Shown: piece after piece, positions 50,459 through 62,255 of the stretch
Position numbering within the stretch: position 1 is the first letter of the stretch
Layout: the number at the start of each line of letters is the position of its first letter
NCBI GenBank assembly: GCA_034670405.1
Contig: JAXDDX010000023.1
Location: forward strand, 391,501 to 455,500
Direction: 5' to 3'
Source: Hoplostethus atlanticus
Taxonomy: Eukaryota; Chordata; Actinopteri; Trachichthyiformes; Trachichthyidae
DNA: 64,000 nucleotides
Program-made: the position numbers and the translations under genes
Notes under the pieces: generated by a model
The model's database searches: none
What the model was told of the DNA's origin: nothing
What the model saw: the letters and a program-made list of their open reading frames with translations, nothing else

Positions 50459-50677
50459 GGCCAGTATGGAGGGTTAAATGTGACAATATTAAATAAATAA
50501 ATCATTAAATAAATCATTAAATAAAAGGGGAAATATATGAACAATTAAATAATTAAAATGGGGAATATAATATATTTAATTGTTCATTTCCACATTTATT
50601 TAATTATTTCCACATTTAATGATTTATTTAATGATTTATTTATTTAATATTGTCACATTTAACCCTCCATAGGCCAG
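50459..50677. mobile_element. 207-bp palindromic foldback MITE with 6-bp target duplication
   Basis: The element (50465-50671) starts TATGGAGGGTTAAATGTGAC and ends with the exact inverse. The arms continue as inverted repeats through (AAAT)n-like sequence (attaaataaataaatcatt / its complement) almost to the centre near 50568. It is bounded on both sides by the direct repeat ggccag (50459-50464 and 50672-50677). It has no coding frame. The structure matches foldback MITEs of the kind described in fish. A TA duplication of a Tc1/mariner-type element is an alternative reading of the boundary. Confidence 0.88.
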
Positions 50678-51915
50678 AACACATCCATCGTCTTTTATCC
50701 GCCAGAGATATCGATGTACAACGTATCAGTCTAGACATACAGACATACTACACCGGGTGTGGTGTCACTTCCTCCAAGCTTCTCGGGGGTGTGCCATAAT
50801 TGCATTCATTATCCGACCTACACACCTACTGCCTATCGTAAACCTCCAGCTCAGCCCAGGAGACTCCTCGACGCCGTTCACACCTCGGCTCCTGTGGCAA
50901 CTTGGCATTGACGTCGACGTGTTCTTCGTGTAGCGCTTGTTCTTTAGCAAATACCTACTAACAGCTTGGGACAGCGCTTGTGTTCAGCACTCACTCTTTG
51001 TACTCTCATCATCGCCGGAGCTAATTACAATCAATAAACACGGCAAACAACGCCACTCATTAGGAGTTTCACAACCACCAGCCTCCCCGGGGCGAACGCC
51101 GAGGGTGAGTTGTCTTTGTATCCATCCCCCCCAACACACAAACCTGCCTTGCTCTGGAGCTCGGCGCAGGATACTCGACAGATACAGTGAGCGCCAGCGT
51201 CGAGAATAAAAAGCCTTTGAAATTGCCACAAAGCTTTTGAAGCCCGTGTCCCACTGCTCGGCACTCTCAGGGTTTTTCATCTCTCCTCATCTCTGCTCAT
51301 TTGCCGAGGAGCTCTCAGGGCCTCGCTGAGCGGCGGTAATGAACTCCAAGGAAAAAGCAGCCGCAGAGCCGAGGAGGCCACAGCCAGCCAGCCAGCCAGC
51401 CAGCCGGTGCATTAAGGTACGACTGGATTTATGCAAACAACATCGCTCGCTATAATCTACAGCGCTGCACCTCGCTTACAGCTTGTCATTCAGCACAACA
51501 CTTTCCTGACAGAGATATCCTTCAACTCTTTCACATTTCATCAAGTAATGCTGAACGGTAGCGGGAATGGAAGAAAGAGTGGTGTCATCCCAGGGTGTCT
51601 GTTCTGCCAGCTCCGTCCCACAAAGTAGTCCCCTCTCCTACTGTGCCTGTTCCTTCACAGTAGTAGCGGCGGGTTTTGTTCATTTTCTATGTGAGTGGAG
51701 TCGGAGGCTGAGGAGGAGGCCACCTACCAGCCTCTACTCAGTAGGGGAGGAGGTCCTCGCCAGCACAGGCAAAAAACCTCTCAACAGCAGTATAGGAATG
51801 GCAAGGTCAGAAAACGACGACTGGTAAACAGACTACGTCATGAAACAGCCTTTTGAGTCGGTGGAAATGGGCTGATGAGGAAAAGGTGACGTCAAATAAA
51901 AACCCTTCAATTTAC
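50678..51915. other. Non-coding stretch
   Basis: A (CAGC)n run lies at 51380-51406. The rest is unique; no gene is supported on either strand. Confidence 0.45.
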
Positions 51916-52023
51916 CCAAAAGATGCCGACTTCCATTTGTGACGGGGGTAACTTCTTCTACTCGGAGGGGCTATTAGGTTTACGGGGCTCTCTGAGGCTC
52001 CTGCGGGCAACGAAGTGTGCCGC
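51916..52023 (-). CDS. Candidate internal exon (108 nt) of an unrecognised minus-strand gene
   Basis: On the minus strand a very strong acceptor (tccctctctctttttatgttacag, read across 52048-52024) opens a 108-nt segment ending at a TTTGG/GTAAAT donor. With one leading base, 35 codons and two trailing bases it is phase-2 symmetric and fully open. It encodes RHTSLPAGASESPVNLIA, then PPSRRSYPRHKWKSASF. The Ser/Arg/Pro-rich peptide with RRxS/T-type phosphosite words looks like a disordered segment of a cytoplasmic or nuclear scaffold protein. The trailing AG of the microexon at 63820 joins its first G in frame. I do not recognise the protein. A symmetric exon could be an alternatively spliced cassette. 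Confidence 0.45.
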
Positions 52024-53746
52024 CTGTAACATAAAAAGAGAGAGGGACATTGAAGCGTGCACAGTACATGGAGGTACATTTGATGAAGGTTAACAGATTG
52101 ATAGCGTGAAAGTGTTCGAGATGAAACAACGTGAGGGATGGACAATGGCGCTGTGTTTCTATCGCAGTGTGAGATTGCGCCGTAGTACGACGAGCAGCGC
52201 CGTCAGCGCCGTAAACTCCCGCCCGAGCTGACCGTGGCATTCGGCAGAAAGAGAGATTACTTTCCTGTCCGCTTGCCCCGTGGCATTTCAATGCCTTCAA
52301 AATCAGGGCGAGGAACTTTCATATATGCATTATCGCAACTGGCTGAATCAGCACGGGGGGCTCAGTGCCAGGTTAGCGAGCGGCGAGGGGGGAGAAGCTG
52401 CAGGAACAGAGGGAGGAAGGGGGGAAATGAGGCGGGATGAGGATCCACGAGACAAGACAACAGCGGTGTTGGAGAACAGACGAACACCCAGATGAGATGC
52501 AAACATTTCTCGGAGGCAGGAATAATCTTGGTTAGCGAGCTAGCCTATAGCTGACTCTCGCCAGTTAGCGGTGCTGCTGGCCTCCCCAAGATCATGAGTG
52601 AATGAAAAAGTCATTCAGCCAATGACATGACTCCGGCCCCCCAGAGCCACGTTGCCTCTGAGAAATGTTCAGTTTGTCAGATGTGTGTTTGAAGAGGTGT
52701 GTCATGCAAGTTAATAGGAGATACAGTCATGATGAAGCATGATGATTATTGTGAAACACTTTGTGAACTTTGTGTCGGACAAACGCTACACAGATAAAGT
52801 TGTATTATATTTTGAGTCCAGACGAACCCCAGCGGACACTAAAGGTCACAACTCACCCGGACCAGAGAAAAGGCAAGAGCAGGACAGGGTGATTGGAGCA
52901 CCGGCCATAAATAAACCGCCTATACATCTCCTCTCGGTGCCTAATTGCTGCAGCCGGCTGAGTAATGGAAGAAGCAGCCACTTGTCATTGAGCTATTCCC
53001 CAGTGAGGACCGATGCCGACTGGTACACTAGATAATGCGCTGCCTCTGGAGTACCGTGGCCTGCTGGCTGCCGACTGCCCTGAGTGGCTAGGCTGACGGC
53101 AACGGGGGCCGGTGCTACGTCTGATGTAAGTGGAGACTATTGGGAAACAAACCCTTAAAAAAAACTCTCTTAAGTGTTTTTAGACCTTTACCAGTTTCCC
53201 ATTTTCATGTTCTCGGGGGAAAAACAAAGCTCAAGTTCTTGACATTTTTCCAGCTACAACAGTGTCTGATTGGACCGCAAGAATCAGGACAAATAATCAC
53301 ACACACACACAATATTTTATCCATTTATCAGAAGGGCTCAGCGAGGCGCGACTGCAGCCCAGATGTTCGTATCTATCTGTGGCTTTACGAGCACTTCAGT
53401 CAGTCTGCATGAATTCATAAAGCGTCAAGGTGGACAGCTGTGGGAGTATTAAGCTCAAGAGGCTTGGTGAAGCCCGATATAAAAAACGAGCCTTAAAAAG
53501 GGATCAGTCTGATTAGCTGGAGATAAAAAACAAGGCAGGATCTCATGTGAGGAATAACAACTATGGTACTTTTGAAGGGGAAATCATCGCTATTCTGGAC
53601 CCAGTGTTGATTTATGAGTTAAGTGCAGGCTAAATGCTGATTTTTGTTTGGGCTTGTCTGACTATTTTACTGTTTTCAGAGGTTTGAATCATTTATGAGA
53701 GTGAAATTACACTTGGATTTGTTGTTTGTGTGTTTACAAACAATAG
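52024..53746. other. Non-coding stretch (presumed intron)
   Basis: Unique sequence with a purine-rich patch at 52380-52440 and short (CA)n at 53297-53309. No gene is supported. Confidence 0.45.
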
Positions 53747-53858
53747 CAACAGCACACATGGGAGCAGTTCATTCATGCACCATCCAACCTCTATGTATCA
53801 TGTAAAAGAAGACATATCAACAACACATCAGTGGACAGAACGTGTGTTTCTGAGAAAG
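53747..53858 (+). other. Weak exon candidate, plus strand
   Basis: A 112-nt open segment (SSSFMHHPTSMYHVKED, then WTERVFLRK) ends at a consensus AAAG/GTAAGA donor. The acceptor (gtttacaaacaatag) is poor and no partner exon is known, so this is listed only as a possibility. Confidence 0.13.
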
Positions 53859-53989
53859 GTAAGAAAAGCCAATCTATTTTATAACTCATTTCCTGACATC
53901 TTTACTGCAGGTCGCCTTACCGTTCTAGTTTGAATTACACTTATAAAGGTTAAAAGGAACATATTTCAAAAGGAAAGCAGCTTTTGCAA

Positions 53990-54250
53990 AAAAAAAGTAA
54001 ACACCTTTTCAATAAACTTAATGGCTGCAGTGCGCTTGGGTTAATGGTGACTGGGCACATTTAAGTGCCTTTCAGGGCCTCTACAGACCTCCAAGAAGAA
54101 TAAATGTGGCACCATTTTAAAGATAAACTTCTTGTTAAGGCTCCTTTCATCTCTGTGGGATGAAGAGAGAGGCCACTGGCGCTCTTCGCTGCTCAACCAC
54201 TAACACTAATTTCCTTCCCCAGTCCCTGTGTGCAAGTACTTGAATCTGCA
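53990..54250. other. CNE-like block
   Basis: Contains gcgcttgggttaatggtgac, aagaataaatgtggcacc and cctctacagacctcc in unbroken unique sequence. A possible conserved non-coding element. Confidence 0.27.
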
Positions 54251-54282
54251 TGATGTCACGTTTTATGTAACAATACCATCAG

Positions 54283-54600
54283 GCAGGTTTATCAGTCTAG
54301 TTTCAGAAGTGGGGCTGCAACGGAGAAGACTGGCCCCTCCCCCTTTATTTACTCCATTTACCCCAATGAAGTTTAGCTACACTGGCGGGAAGGTTTTCTC
54401 CGAGCACAGGAAGTGACGAATCGGACTTACGAGCTGAACGACACAACTCCGAAACAGCAGTGAGCGAGCTAGCGCCTCGGCTATCGCTGCAGAAAGATGA
54501 TTTACCGCGAGTGAAGATGACTAACAAAGCTGCAGTTGCCGCTCGCTGCCACTTGGGGTCGCCAACAACTCAATTACATAAAGTTACATAGTGCGGGTTT
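54283..54600 (+). repeat. Interspersed repeat family, copy C (longest)
   Basis: Shares with copy B the head ttatcagtctagtt, ggggctgcaac, gactggcccctccccctt, ggcgggaaggttttctcc, acaggaagtgacgaatc and the end tcgctgccacttggggtcgcc plus ttacataaagttacatagtg. It retains a middle of about 60 bp (gcagaaagatgatttaccgc) missing from copy B. No coding frame. It may be the fullest representative of the family in this window. Confidence 0.8.
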
Positions 54601-54997
54601 AACAACACGGTCTTTCTGGGCTTATTGTGAAATCTCAGAATGAACTACAAATAATTGATTACTTCACTTTTAGTTAAGCCGATACTTGCATCTATGTATG
54701 TCAACAACAGTTAATACTTTAATGACTGATTGCAGCAGTGTTCCTTGATTTGGGAACTGTGGTATCCACCGGGATTCACTTTGGCATGAGCAGGCCTGCA
54801 GTCATCAGGGTCTGAAATAAGGGTCACCTGCCAAACTGGCCGTCAACTTTTCTAGATGATAACATTTGAATGCTATGCAGACTTTAGTCCTGTTCTCAAA
54901 TATCGTCCCTGTCGACCAGCATACACTCTCTGATGGTGAGCCAATCAAATCAAAGCAAAACAATGGCTCGTTATCAAACAGGCTCCTGATTAGATGG

Positions 54998-55165
54998 CTC
55001 TTTATTGTCGCCGAGGGGAAATTGCAGTTTGCAGCAGTACAAGACAACAGGCACACATCACTATACAATAAACAACTTTGGTCAACAGACTGTATAAAAA
55101 AATATCCTAAAAATATACAAAGAAAGAGGAATATACAAAAAATATAAAAGTAGTGCAAGGAATAA
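54998..55165 (-). mobile_element. LINE 3' tail, minus strand
   Basis: Read on the minus strand, the sequence runs through ttgcactacttttatatt and tgcctgttgtcttgtactg to gcaatttcccctcggcgacaataaagagcc (given here as its key words). This is the common 3' end of a fish LINE family, with ggacaataaag-type termination. Only the last 170 bp or so remain, and no reverse transcriptase is present. Confidence 0.65.
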
Positions 55166-55330
55166 TACGTTTTTACAGTTGTGCAATTTACAGTTGGCTG
55201 GGTTGACTACCCCAAGGTTAGTTGAAATCCAGCAATATTCCCATCTGATGACACAGATGGTGAGGCCACCAAAAACTACAAATGAAGACCAAGACAAAAA
55301 AGGACTTGTATAAGTTATTGATTCATTTTG

Positions 55331-55625
55331 TTTACCCCCTTATTCCTTTTCAGGGTCGCGTGGGGCTGAAGCCTATCCCAGCATGCATTGGGCGGAAGGC
55401 AGAGAAATACCTTCGACAGGTCGCCAGTCCATCACAGGGCTACAGTCTGACAAACACACTGACACTCCCATTCACACCTCCCATTGGAGCCAATCCACCT
55501 GACTTGCAGGTCTGTGTTTGGACTGTGTGAGGAAACCCACATGAACACAGGGAGAACATGAACTCCACACAAAAGGACCGGGGATGGGAATCAGACCTGC
55601 GAGGCCACGTGCTGCTGAGTGAGTT
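55331..55625 (+). repeat. Dispersed fish repeat (cctatcccagcatgcattggg type)
   Basis: Contains gggtcgcgtggggctg, cctatcccagcatgcattgg, gacaggtcgccagtccatc, ggaaacccacatgaacacag and ggagaacatgaactccacac in this order. This matches a very common repeat found across fish genomes, often mis-predicted as protein. Its class is debated and I do not assign one. Confidence 0.85.
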
Positions 55626-56505
55626 TTCAATTAAAACTCTGAATCTGTTCTTGTCTATTGAATATTTCACACTATACACTGAAAACAGGTAGGGTGACAT
55701 GACTCTATATATTTTGGATGGTAAAAATGATTCTTGGCAGGTACTTTTTTTTTAGTTTACCAGCCCTCAGCAGGTGAGCCAAAAAGTTAATTCTGGACAG
55801 TGAGTCATATGAGCTGCCTGTTCAACGTTAATCATTTCTCAGTGGTAATATGTGTTTTTTTATTCACCATCACAGTATCACTGTGAGACATTCGACCCTG
55901 AAACTGTCTGCATTGAAGTAGAGACTCAGCGAGCATTTCATGTACTGTGATGTGCAGCAGTTGGCCGAGTCAACTCAAACGAGCACATGTATTTTTTACA
56001 ATATGATATTATGGCACGGTAAAATTTCATATTAAAAACAGCTTTGGGCTGATAGCAAAAAGATGCAGGCAGCAGCGACTGACTGGTGCTGTATTTACAC
56101 AGGTTACTCTGACTGACAGATAGAGATAAATTATCAATATTTTCAAGTAATTGTCCCGTAAATAACTGCAATGTGATGCGGCTAATGTGATCGGAGGACC
56201 ACGTTTAACATGCACATGGAGCAGCAGCGGACCATATGGATGCACGCACCTCAAGGACAAACGGGTGGGGCTCTTTTGTGACCCAGAGCTGCCAGCGATA
56301 ATCTCTCATACCACTGGGGTTAAGTCCTGTGGAGATTTCCCACTGCCTCCCATATAAGCTTCCTGTTATCACCGGAGTGCAGGTTCTTACATAATGGCAA
56401 TATCTAAACACCCTTGCTCCCAAACTCCAAACCCGTTAAAAGGCTGGCAAAGTGGTTTCAAGGACTAATTGAGCTTAATGCCCGAGCACACACAACACAG
56501 AGTCA

Positions 56506-56509
<4 letters not shown>
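55626..56509. other. Unique non-coding stretch
   Basis: Nothing is recognisable beyond short T runs. Confidence 0.45.
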
Positions 56510-56549
<40 letters not shown>

Positions 56550-56621
56550 CAGCATTCCTGAGTGACAATGTCAGCTGTGGTCTGCAAAAAAACACCACTA
56601 CTACTACTGCTGCTACTACTG

Positions 56622-56662
<41 letters not shown>

Positions 56663-56677
56663 GCTACTACTACTACA
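56510..56677. repeat. (CA)n and (ACT)n microsatellites
   Basis: About 19 CA units (56510-56548), then an imperfect (ACT)n of about 27 units with a few GCT interruptions (56595-56677). The trinucleotide keeps frames open as poly-Thr or poly-Val artefacts. Confidence 0.95.
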
Positions 56678-58062
56678 TCATCATGAGCTTCAGCTATCTT
56701 AAACATTTCATGGTCAAAGTGGGAGTAATCATTTTCAATGCAGTGGGTTGAAAGGAATTTAATATTTGGTGGCTATCGCTGCTCCTGCTAACTACCCAGT
56801 TAACAAACCTGGAAACGTAAAACGCATCACTTCCTGTGCAGGATTTTCCCCAGGAAAGACCAACCTGACACCGGGCGTTGAGAACAGCAGATGGAAAAGC
56901 GTTCATGAACTGGCTGCAGGTTGAATCACTATTGTGCAATGCTGACATGTATACAGAAACGCAGCAGACTATTACTTTAACTTATAACACAATTAGACAC
57001 ATTCAGAAGACGCTTGTTGGTGACGGCGGTGAACAAACACGCCGCTGTGTCAATAAAGTGTGGGTTATCGAAAAAACGCCTGCAGGCTCTAATACGCTCC
57101 TGACTCAGCAGCGGTGAACACGGGGGGGTGTCGCCTACAACTCTGACAGTGAGTTATTCACTTCCGTGGCCATTTATCAGTCCAGCCACACTCAATGTGC
57201 ACAAAAAACAATCACCTCCCCCTCCCGCTTTCCTGAGGGAGGAGGCGAGGTTGCAGGGAGGACGGGGGCGGGGTCTAACACTGGACGCTCTCTCACTTAA
57301 TCAGCCCAGTACAACAAGGTCAGCTGATCTGGCAGCAGCAGTCCTGCAGCGGTGAAGCCATGCATCAGGGCTCTGTGTAAACCAAAGCTGCTTCCAGAGG
57401 AGGAAGAGATAAACAAAAACTGCACTAAGCCAAGAGAGGGAGGAAACTTCTTATTGCACACAAATCCCACTGGCTTTTTTTTTTACTGACGGGTGAGCGG
57501 CACGTACATCCACCGGAGTTGCACAATACGCTGTCTGCCTCGTGCTGTACTTTTTCAAAGCAGGTTTAAGCTGGTTTTGCTTTATATAATGTGAAAATCT
57601 AAATCTTTTTTTTGGGATTAGACAGGCCGCATTGTGTCCCAGACTCAGCGGCTCACGGTATTACTCACAATACTCAGCAAAGACCCGTCATGACAAGAAA
57701 GAGCAAAAAAAAAATACTAATAGACGTTTGATGATTCAGGCACATGTAAGTGCATGAATTACATGTTTTTCCTTTTCCGGGAAAAATAAACAGCATGCTA
57801 TTATTTGTCCTCGCACAGCCTGAGAGATCGTCCTTATGTGCAGACGGGTTCATGAAGCCGTCGTGCACAAATTATGACAGGAGGACTGAATCATCCTTTT
57901 CTCAAAAGAGGAAAATTAAACAACAGCGTACGAGTGGTGATCTCCGAGAATTAAATATTGTCCAATGATATCATGTTGACAGAATCCAATTAACCTTTCC
58001 TGCTTCAGTATGAGGCCTTTCAATATCCACTTTGCTGTAGTGCACTGTGCAAGAGAGATGGA
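56678..58062. other. Unique non-coding stretch
   Basis: T runs lie at 57475-57483 and 57606-57612. No gene is supported. Confidence 0.45.
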
Positions 58063-58129
58063 TCTCTCTCTCTCTCTCTCTCGCTCTCTCTCTCTCTCAC
58101 TCTCTCACTCTCTCTCTCTCTCTCTCTCT
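58063..58129. repeat. Interrupted (CT)n microsatellite
   Basis: About 30 CT units with single-base interruptions (cgct, cact). Confidence 0.94.
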
Positions 58130-59073
58130 GCTTCAGTAGTAAATAGAAAGACTTAATTATTGATGGTGCCCATTGCCCGGCTCGCTCCGTGTCACCATGC
58201 CTGCCTGTACCTAACGATTAATTATTGTCGTTGATCACGCCTCTGAGTGTTGAGTGGTGGGATGTGGGATGTGCGTCGCAGGCTTTGCAGAGTTGTTGAG
58301 TTTTGGGGGTGAAGAGACGGCGGCGTCGTGTCCAATGGGGCCACATCACCACACCGTGCACCGCCGCCACCACAGGCTTTGTTCTGAGAGGCTGAATGTA
58401 CGACTTCACACGGTGCGTTCGTGGCCTACATCTCCTTATCCCCCAGGAGCAGATGAAGGAATGGAAAAACAAACACAGGCCGTATACCACGCAGGATAAG
58501 CCGGCTGGACCGCCGGACAAAAACAGCTTACTGTGACGCCTCAACTGATCATTTGACTTTTTTCCCCTCTATCAAGCATTTTGTTTCTGTGGGCGGTTGC
58601 GGGACTGTTGGGACTGAAACGTAGCAGAGCGGGGACTAAAGTGCAACCTAACAGCGGTTTATTCTCCGCTAGCCCTGGGAAATTTCCCTACGCAGGTCTC
58701 CTGGTGCAGAACATGTGAAGGCATATAGCCAGTGGCCATTGCAACCCACTTAACCTTGGCATGCCCCCTCCCGCAGAACGCTGTGTCAGCGCACAAAGCA
58801 CTATATTTACTCCAGCGGAGCAACATTACAGCTGGAATGATAAAAAAAACAAAAACATTGGCTGCAACACATGAAGCCAGCGCAGGGTGACGCCTGGTTG
58901 AGCTCCCACAGCTGGGTGACGGCAGGTAGCCAGGAGAGGAAGGGGAGGTTAAGGGTAAAACCACTAACAGAGGCCTTAGGGGCCTTGGACACCAGAGGGT
59001 CCTGAAGGGGAACACAACACACATCGACACACACTAGTGATACAAACACAAACACACATTGTGTCCTTGAGTG
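58130..59073. other. Unique non-coding stretch
   Basis: No feature is recognised. Confidence 0.45.
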
Positions 59074-59510
59074 GGGTTAGACCAATATTTAAGTCTTTTA
59101 TTAAAAATCTGATATCGGCCAGTCGATATGCCTCTGATATGATAACATGTCTGGAAAACCTGCAATGAAATTTGATTTTTTTATTCATTTAAATTGTTCA
59201 ATTCTGTTTTTTGTAAATTAACTCTTTATTTAAAATCATCAATTCATCCAATAGTTTCCCCTGCCTTTGGATAAGTGAGGTGGGTCACCCTGCCTTACCC
59301 TAAAGTACATCAGTCTGGGTGTCAGTGGAGAGTTTTAGTGTCCCATGAAGGTCTAAAAGCTGCTTCAGAGGCTTTTCCACCCTGACAAGTGAATCCTTGT
59401 CATTTTTGGCAATATAAAGATACAGAGTAGTGGCACAAAGTCGTGGTTATTGGAGACATCAGTCTAAAAACATCGGTATCGGCCTTGAAAACACCTTATC
59501 GGTTGAACCC
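59074..59510. mobile_element. Degraded TIR MITE of the 'tatcggtatcggcc' type
   Basis: The left end gggttagaccaatattt and the inverse of the right end, gggttcaaccgataagg, are imperfect terminal inverted repeats. Inside lie tgatatcggccagtcgatat and catcggtatcggccttg, the signature of a widespread vertebrate non-autonomous DNA element. The pentamer ttgag borders both ends (59067-59071 and 59511-59515), which fits a decayed 8-bp hAT-type duplication. No transposase frame. Confidence 0.7.
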
Positions 59511-60454
59511 TTGAGCAGCGAAAATGCAGGATTTTACACACTCCTCTCCTCTCTCCAGACATACAAGTCAGAGATAGAGGACAAAAGAGTTAAAAAGGCA
59601 CAACCACAAGAAATGAGCTCCATCACACAATCGGGCCGGCTTGAATTTCACGGATATTAATGTCTGTTGCTAAAGAAAAGAGAAATGCTTCAACGGCTTG
59701 ATGGCGCGCTGCAGCAATTAGATCTCTCACCGGTGTTCCAGAGAACTCCTCCATAACCTTGAATGTGAAACCGTTGCTCAACCTCGGCGTCTGAAAGCAT
59801 CGGAGGTTTCAGACTGCTAAACCGTTTCACTGCAGGTTATGCTCACGTACGTTATTAGTGTGTATCGCCGTTTCGCCTTCTCGACAAACAAAATGAGAAT
59901 CCGTTACTCGGGACTCTCATTAAATTGCCACGAGAAGGCAGCAGGAGTTTTGGACCGAGCCTCGTGTGAAAGCAACCAGAAAGTGAGCTTGACGTCAACA
60001 GTGAAACATGGTGAGGGACTGCCTCGTTTCCAGGCGCTACACAGACGACGTGAAGCGATCCGTCTTGCTGAGTAATGTCACCGCGACAAGCCTCACGTAC
60101 AGGTCAGAGGCTTTTCCTGCAAAGTACTTCAACTACGTCTACACTAGAAGTACCAGCAGCAGTGCTACAATATTGTACTCAAATAGAAGTACTGCTACAT
60201 CAAAGGGGGCATTAGTAAAAGTAATCAATTACTTTTTTTATTGACTTCTATCGGTGACCAGTAGGAACTGCAACAACATCAACAGGTCTCTGGAACAGCT
60301 TACTGTGGTTGATAATAATGATGTCACATTTTCACAACAGCTAGAAGAGGAAATATATCACCATGCTAAATAACATGATAGTAATACTGCTTTGTCATCA
60401 TTTCTTCTTTATCAATATTATTTATTTATTATTTTATTTTATATGTTCTTCTTT
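59511..60454. other. Unique non-coding stretch
   Basis: No gene is supported. Sequence from about 60400 is AT-rich and may already belong to the LINE tail that follows. Confidence 0.4.
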
Positions 60455-60520
60455 TTAAATCTCATGTAAAGCACTTTGAACTGCCTCCGTGTATGAAATA
60501 CACAAATAAACTTGACTGAT
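60455..60520 (+). mobile_element. LINE/SINE 3' tail remnant
   Basis: tgtaaagcactttgaactgc followed by aaatacacaaataaacttgact is the 3' end shared by several fish LINE families. The body upstream is not recognisable. Confidence 0.65.
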
Positions 60521-61120
60521 TTATCGGTGAGCAGATGAAAAGTGGTGATTGCACCTTTTTCACCTTGATTGCACCTTTAATTTTACTCAAGACCGGTTGG
60601 ATTTCCTACAGGATTTCGATGACAATTTGACTGTTGCAAAACTCAACTTGTCACTCAACGTGTCCATTGCTCTTCACAGCTGATCATTTGGCAATAAGGT
60701 CAACAGACAGAGGGGGACATCACCACCACCCACATGATGGTAACTCTTTGGTTGTGGCTTGTACATTGGTCTACAGTCCAAGCCACGTTGTCACCTAGCA
60801 TCACTTGGAGGTGCTCTTCCAGACCGGCCGGCAGGTAAACCAGTGAAAGCAACAGGTAACTTTGTGATCAACCAGCTTCTGTGGCCAATAGACGAAAAAG
60901 TTATTTTCCTGTCGGCAGACAGACTGCTGGCAGTGAATTTAAACTTTGTGTCTTCTCTCCTTTACAGGATCATCAGTATGCTGCTCAACCATCTCATCCA
61001 AACACAGAGCACCTCTCTCTGTACCGCGACAGGACCGCCGTTGTCGGGGAAGTCTAAAGTAAAGGGTTTGGCTATGGAGACATCTGGAAGTGGAACAGTA
61101 AATCTAACCGTCTTCTCTCC
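60521..61120. other. Non-coding stretch
   Basis: A plus frame of 161 codons (60759-61244) crosses it, including an acceptor-like ttctctcctttacag at about 60968. The peptide is not recognised, and the frame continues through G and C runs. Confidence 0.35.
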
Positions 61121-61184
61121 GGGGGGGGGGGGGGGGCGCTGGGGCGATTACCATGAGCTACCACACACAGCGCCCCCCCCCCCC
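61121..61184. repeat. G run and C run forming an inverted repeat
   Basis: A 16-base G run followed by cgct (61121-61140) is mirrored 28 bases later by agcg plus a run of about 12 C (61169-61184). This gives a potential GC hairpin and, on each strand, a G-quadruplex-prone tract. Confidence 0.85.
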
Positions 61185-62081
61185 ACCACCACCACCCCAC
61201 GGTGTCCACCGGTACAGAGGCGCCGTTGCTTCCAGCGTAGGTAATTCCATTTGTACAGCGCTATGAAGTCCTGTCTGTAATTGCGCCGAATGCCGTTGCA
61301 CAGTTTCAATATCCCTCCAAAGCATAAAGCTCACAGGAGTTTATCCTTGACCCGATAAGAGAGAGAGGCTTTACTCCGTCAACAATTCAATCCTGTAATT
61401 CTTTCCCCATTTCATAGGCTGATGAAATCTTCTTTCGCCGTGGTTTTGCAGGGCCTGCTGCTCCACTGAGTTATGCTTCCTGCCACCAGGCCCAAAGCCT
61501 CCGCTGTGAGAATGTAATATCAAGACAAACGCTGCTTGAGCTTCATAAGACCGGGCCCCTGATGGCTCCTGCCAGACTGTCAGGTTTAACTCAAAGTAAG
61601 ACACTGAAGTAACTGCTAAAAAAATATTATATTCTCCAATACTATAGCACTTATTACTAAAAATCACCATTCTTCTTATCAATGAAGATTTAATCACCAA
61701 TATGGATACCAATATTTATGGATTGATGCTGCTGGTAGTTATTATTTTGCTGATATTTCTCTAAATGTGACCATTTTCATGGAAAACAGATTCAAACAAA
61801 TTACAAGTATTCAGTGTTTCCCCCACAACTGTATTCCTGTCAGGGTGGAAAAGCCTCTAAAACATTTAGACCATTACAACTCCACTGAAACCCAGGATAA
61901 CCCCAATAATACTAATGATAGAATATCTTATGTGGAATCCAAAATGTCTCTTAGAATCAACTCAGGTTAATGCCTTCCCATAGAGTAGTATTGATCTATT
62001 ATACAATAAATCAATCAAATCATCATCGTATCCATCATATCAAAAGGGGGCGTCAGTTACTGGTACACCGCTATCTGCTAT
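61185..62081. other. Unique non-coding stretch
   Basis: I see nothing to annotate. Confidence 0.4.
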
Positions 62082-62255
62082 GGTATACTCCAACATTTCC
62101 ATTGTAATGAAATCCAAGATGGCTGACTCTTCTTCGGCACTTTGCGTCCGCGCAATATGCACGGTGCTTACTGCGCGGACGCAAAGTGCCAAGAAGAGTC
62201 GAGGCGTCTGTCAGACAGCTTGGATTTCATCACAATGGAAATGTTGGAGTATACC
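62082..62255. repeat. Long imperfect hairpin (foldback)
   Basis: The left arm (62082-62154) and right arm (62172-62255) are inverted copies. Three paired blocks of about 37, 10 and 19 bp match almost perfectly (one substitution, one single-base indel). They are separated by an asymmetric bulge where the right arm carries an extra 12 bases or so, including gtctgtcagac. The loop is 17 nt (62155-62171). No terminal duplication is visible. This may be a foldback MITE remnant or an inverted duplication. Confidence 0.9.

Noticed and set aside
55282-55530. 82-codon frame with a protein-like C-terminus
   Set aside because: It lies in a well-known dispersed fish repeat that is often mis-predicted as protein.
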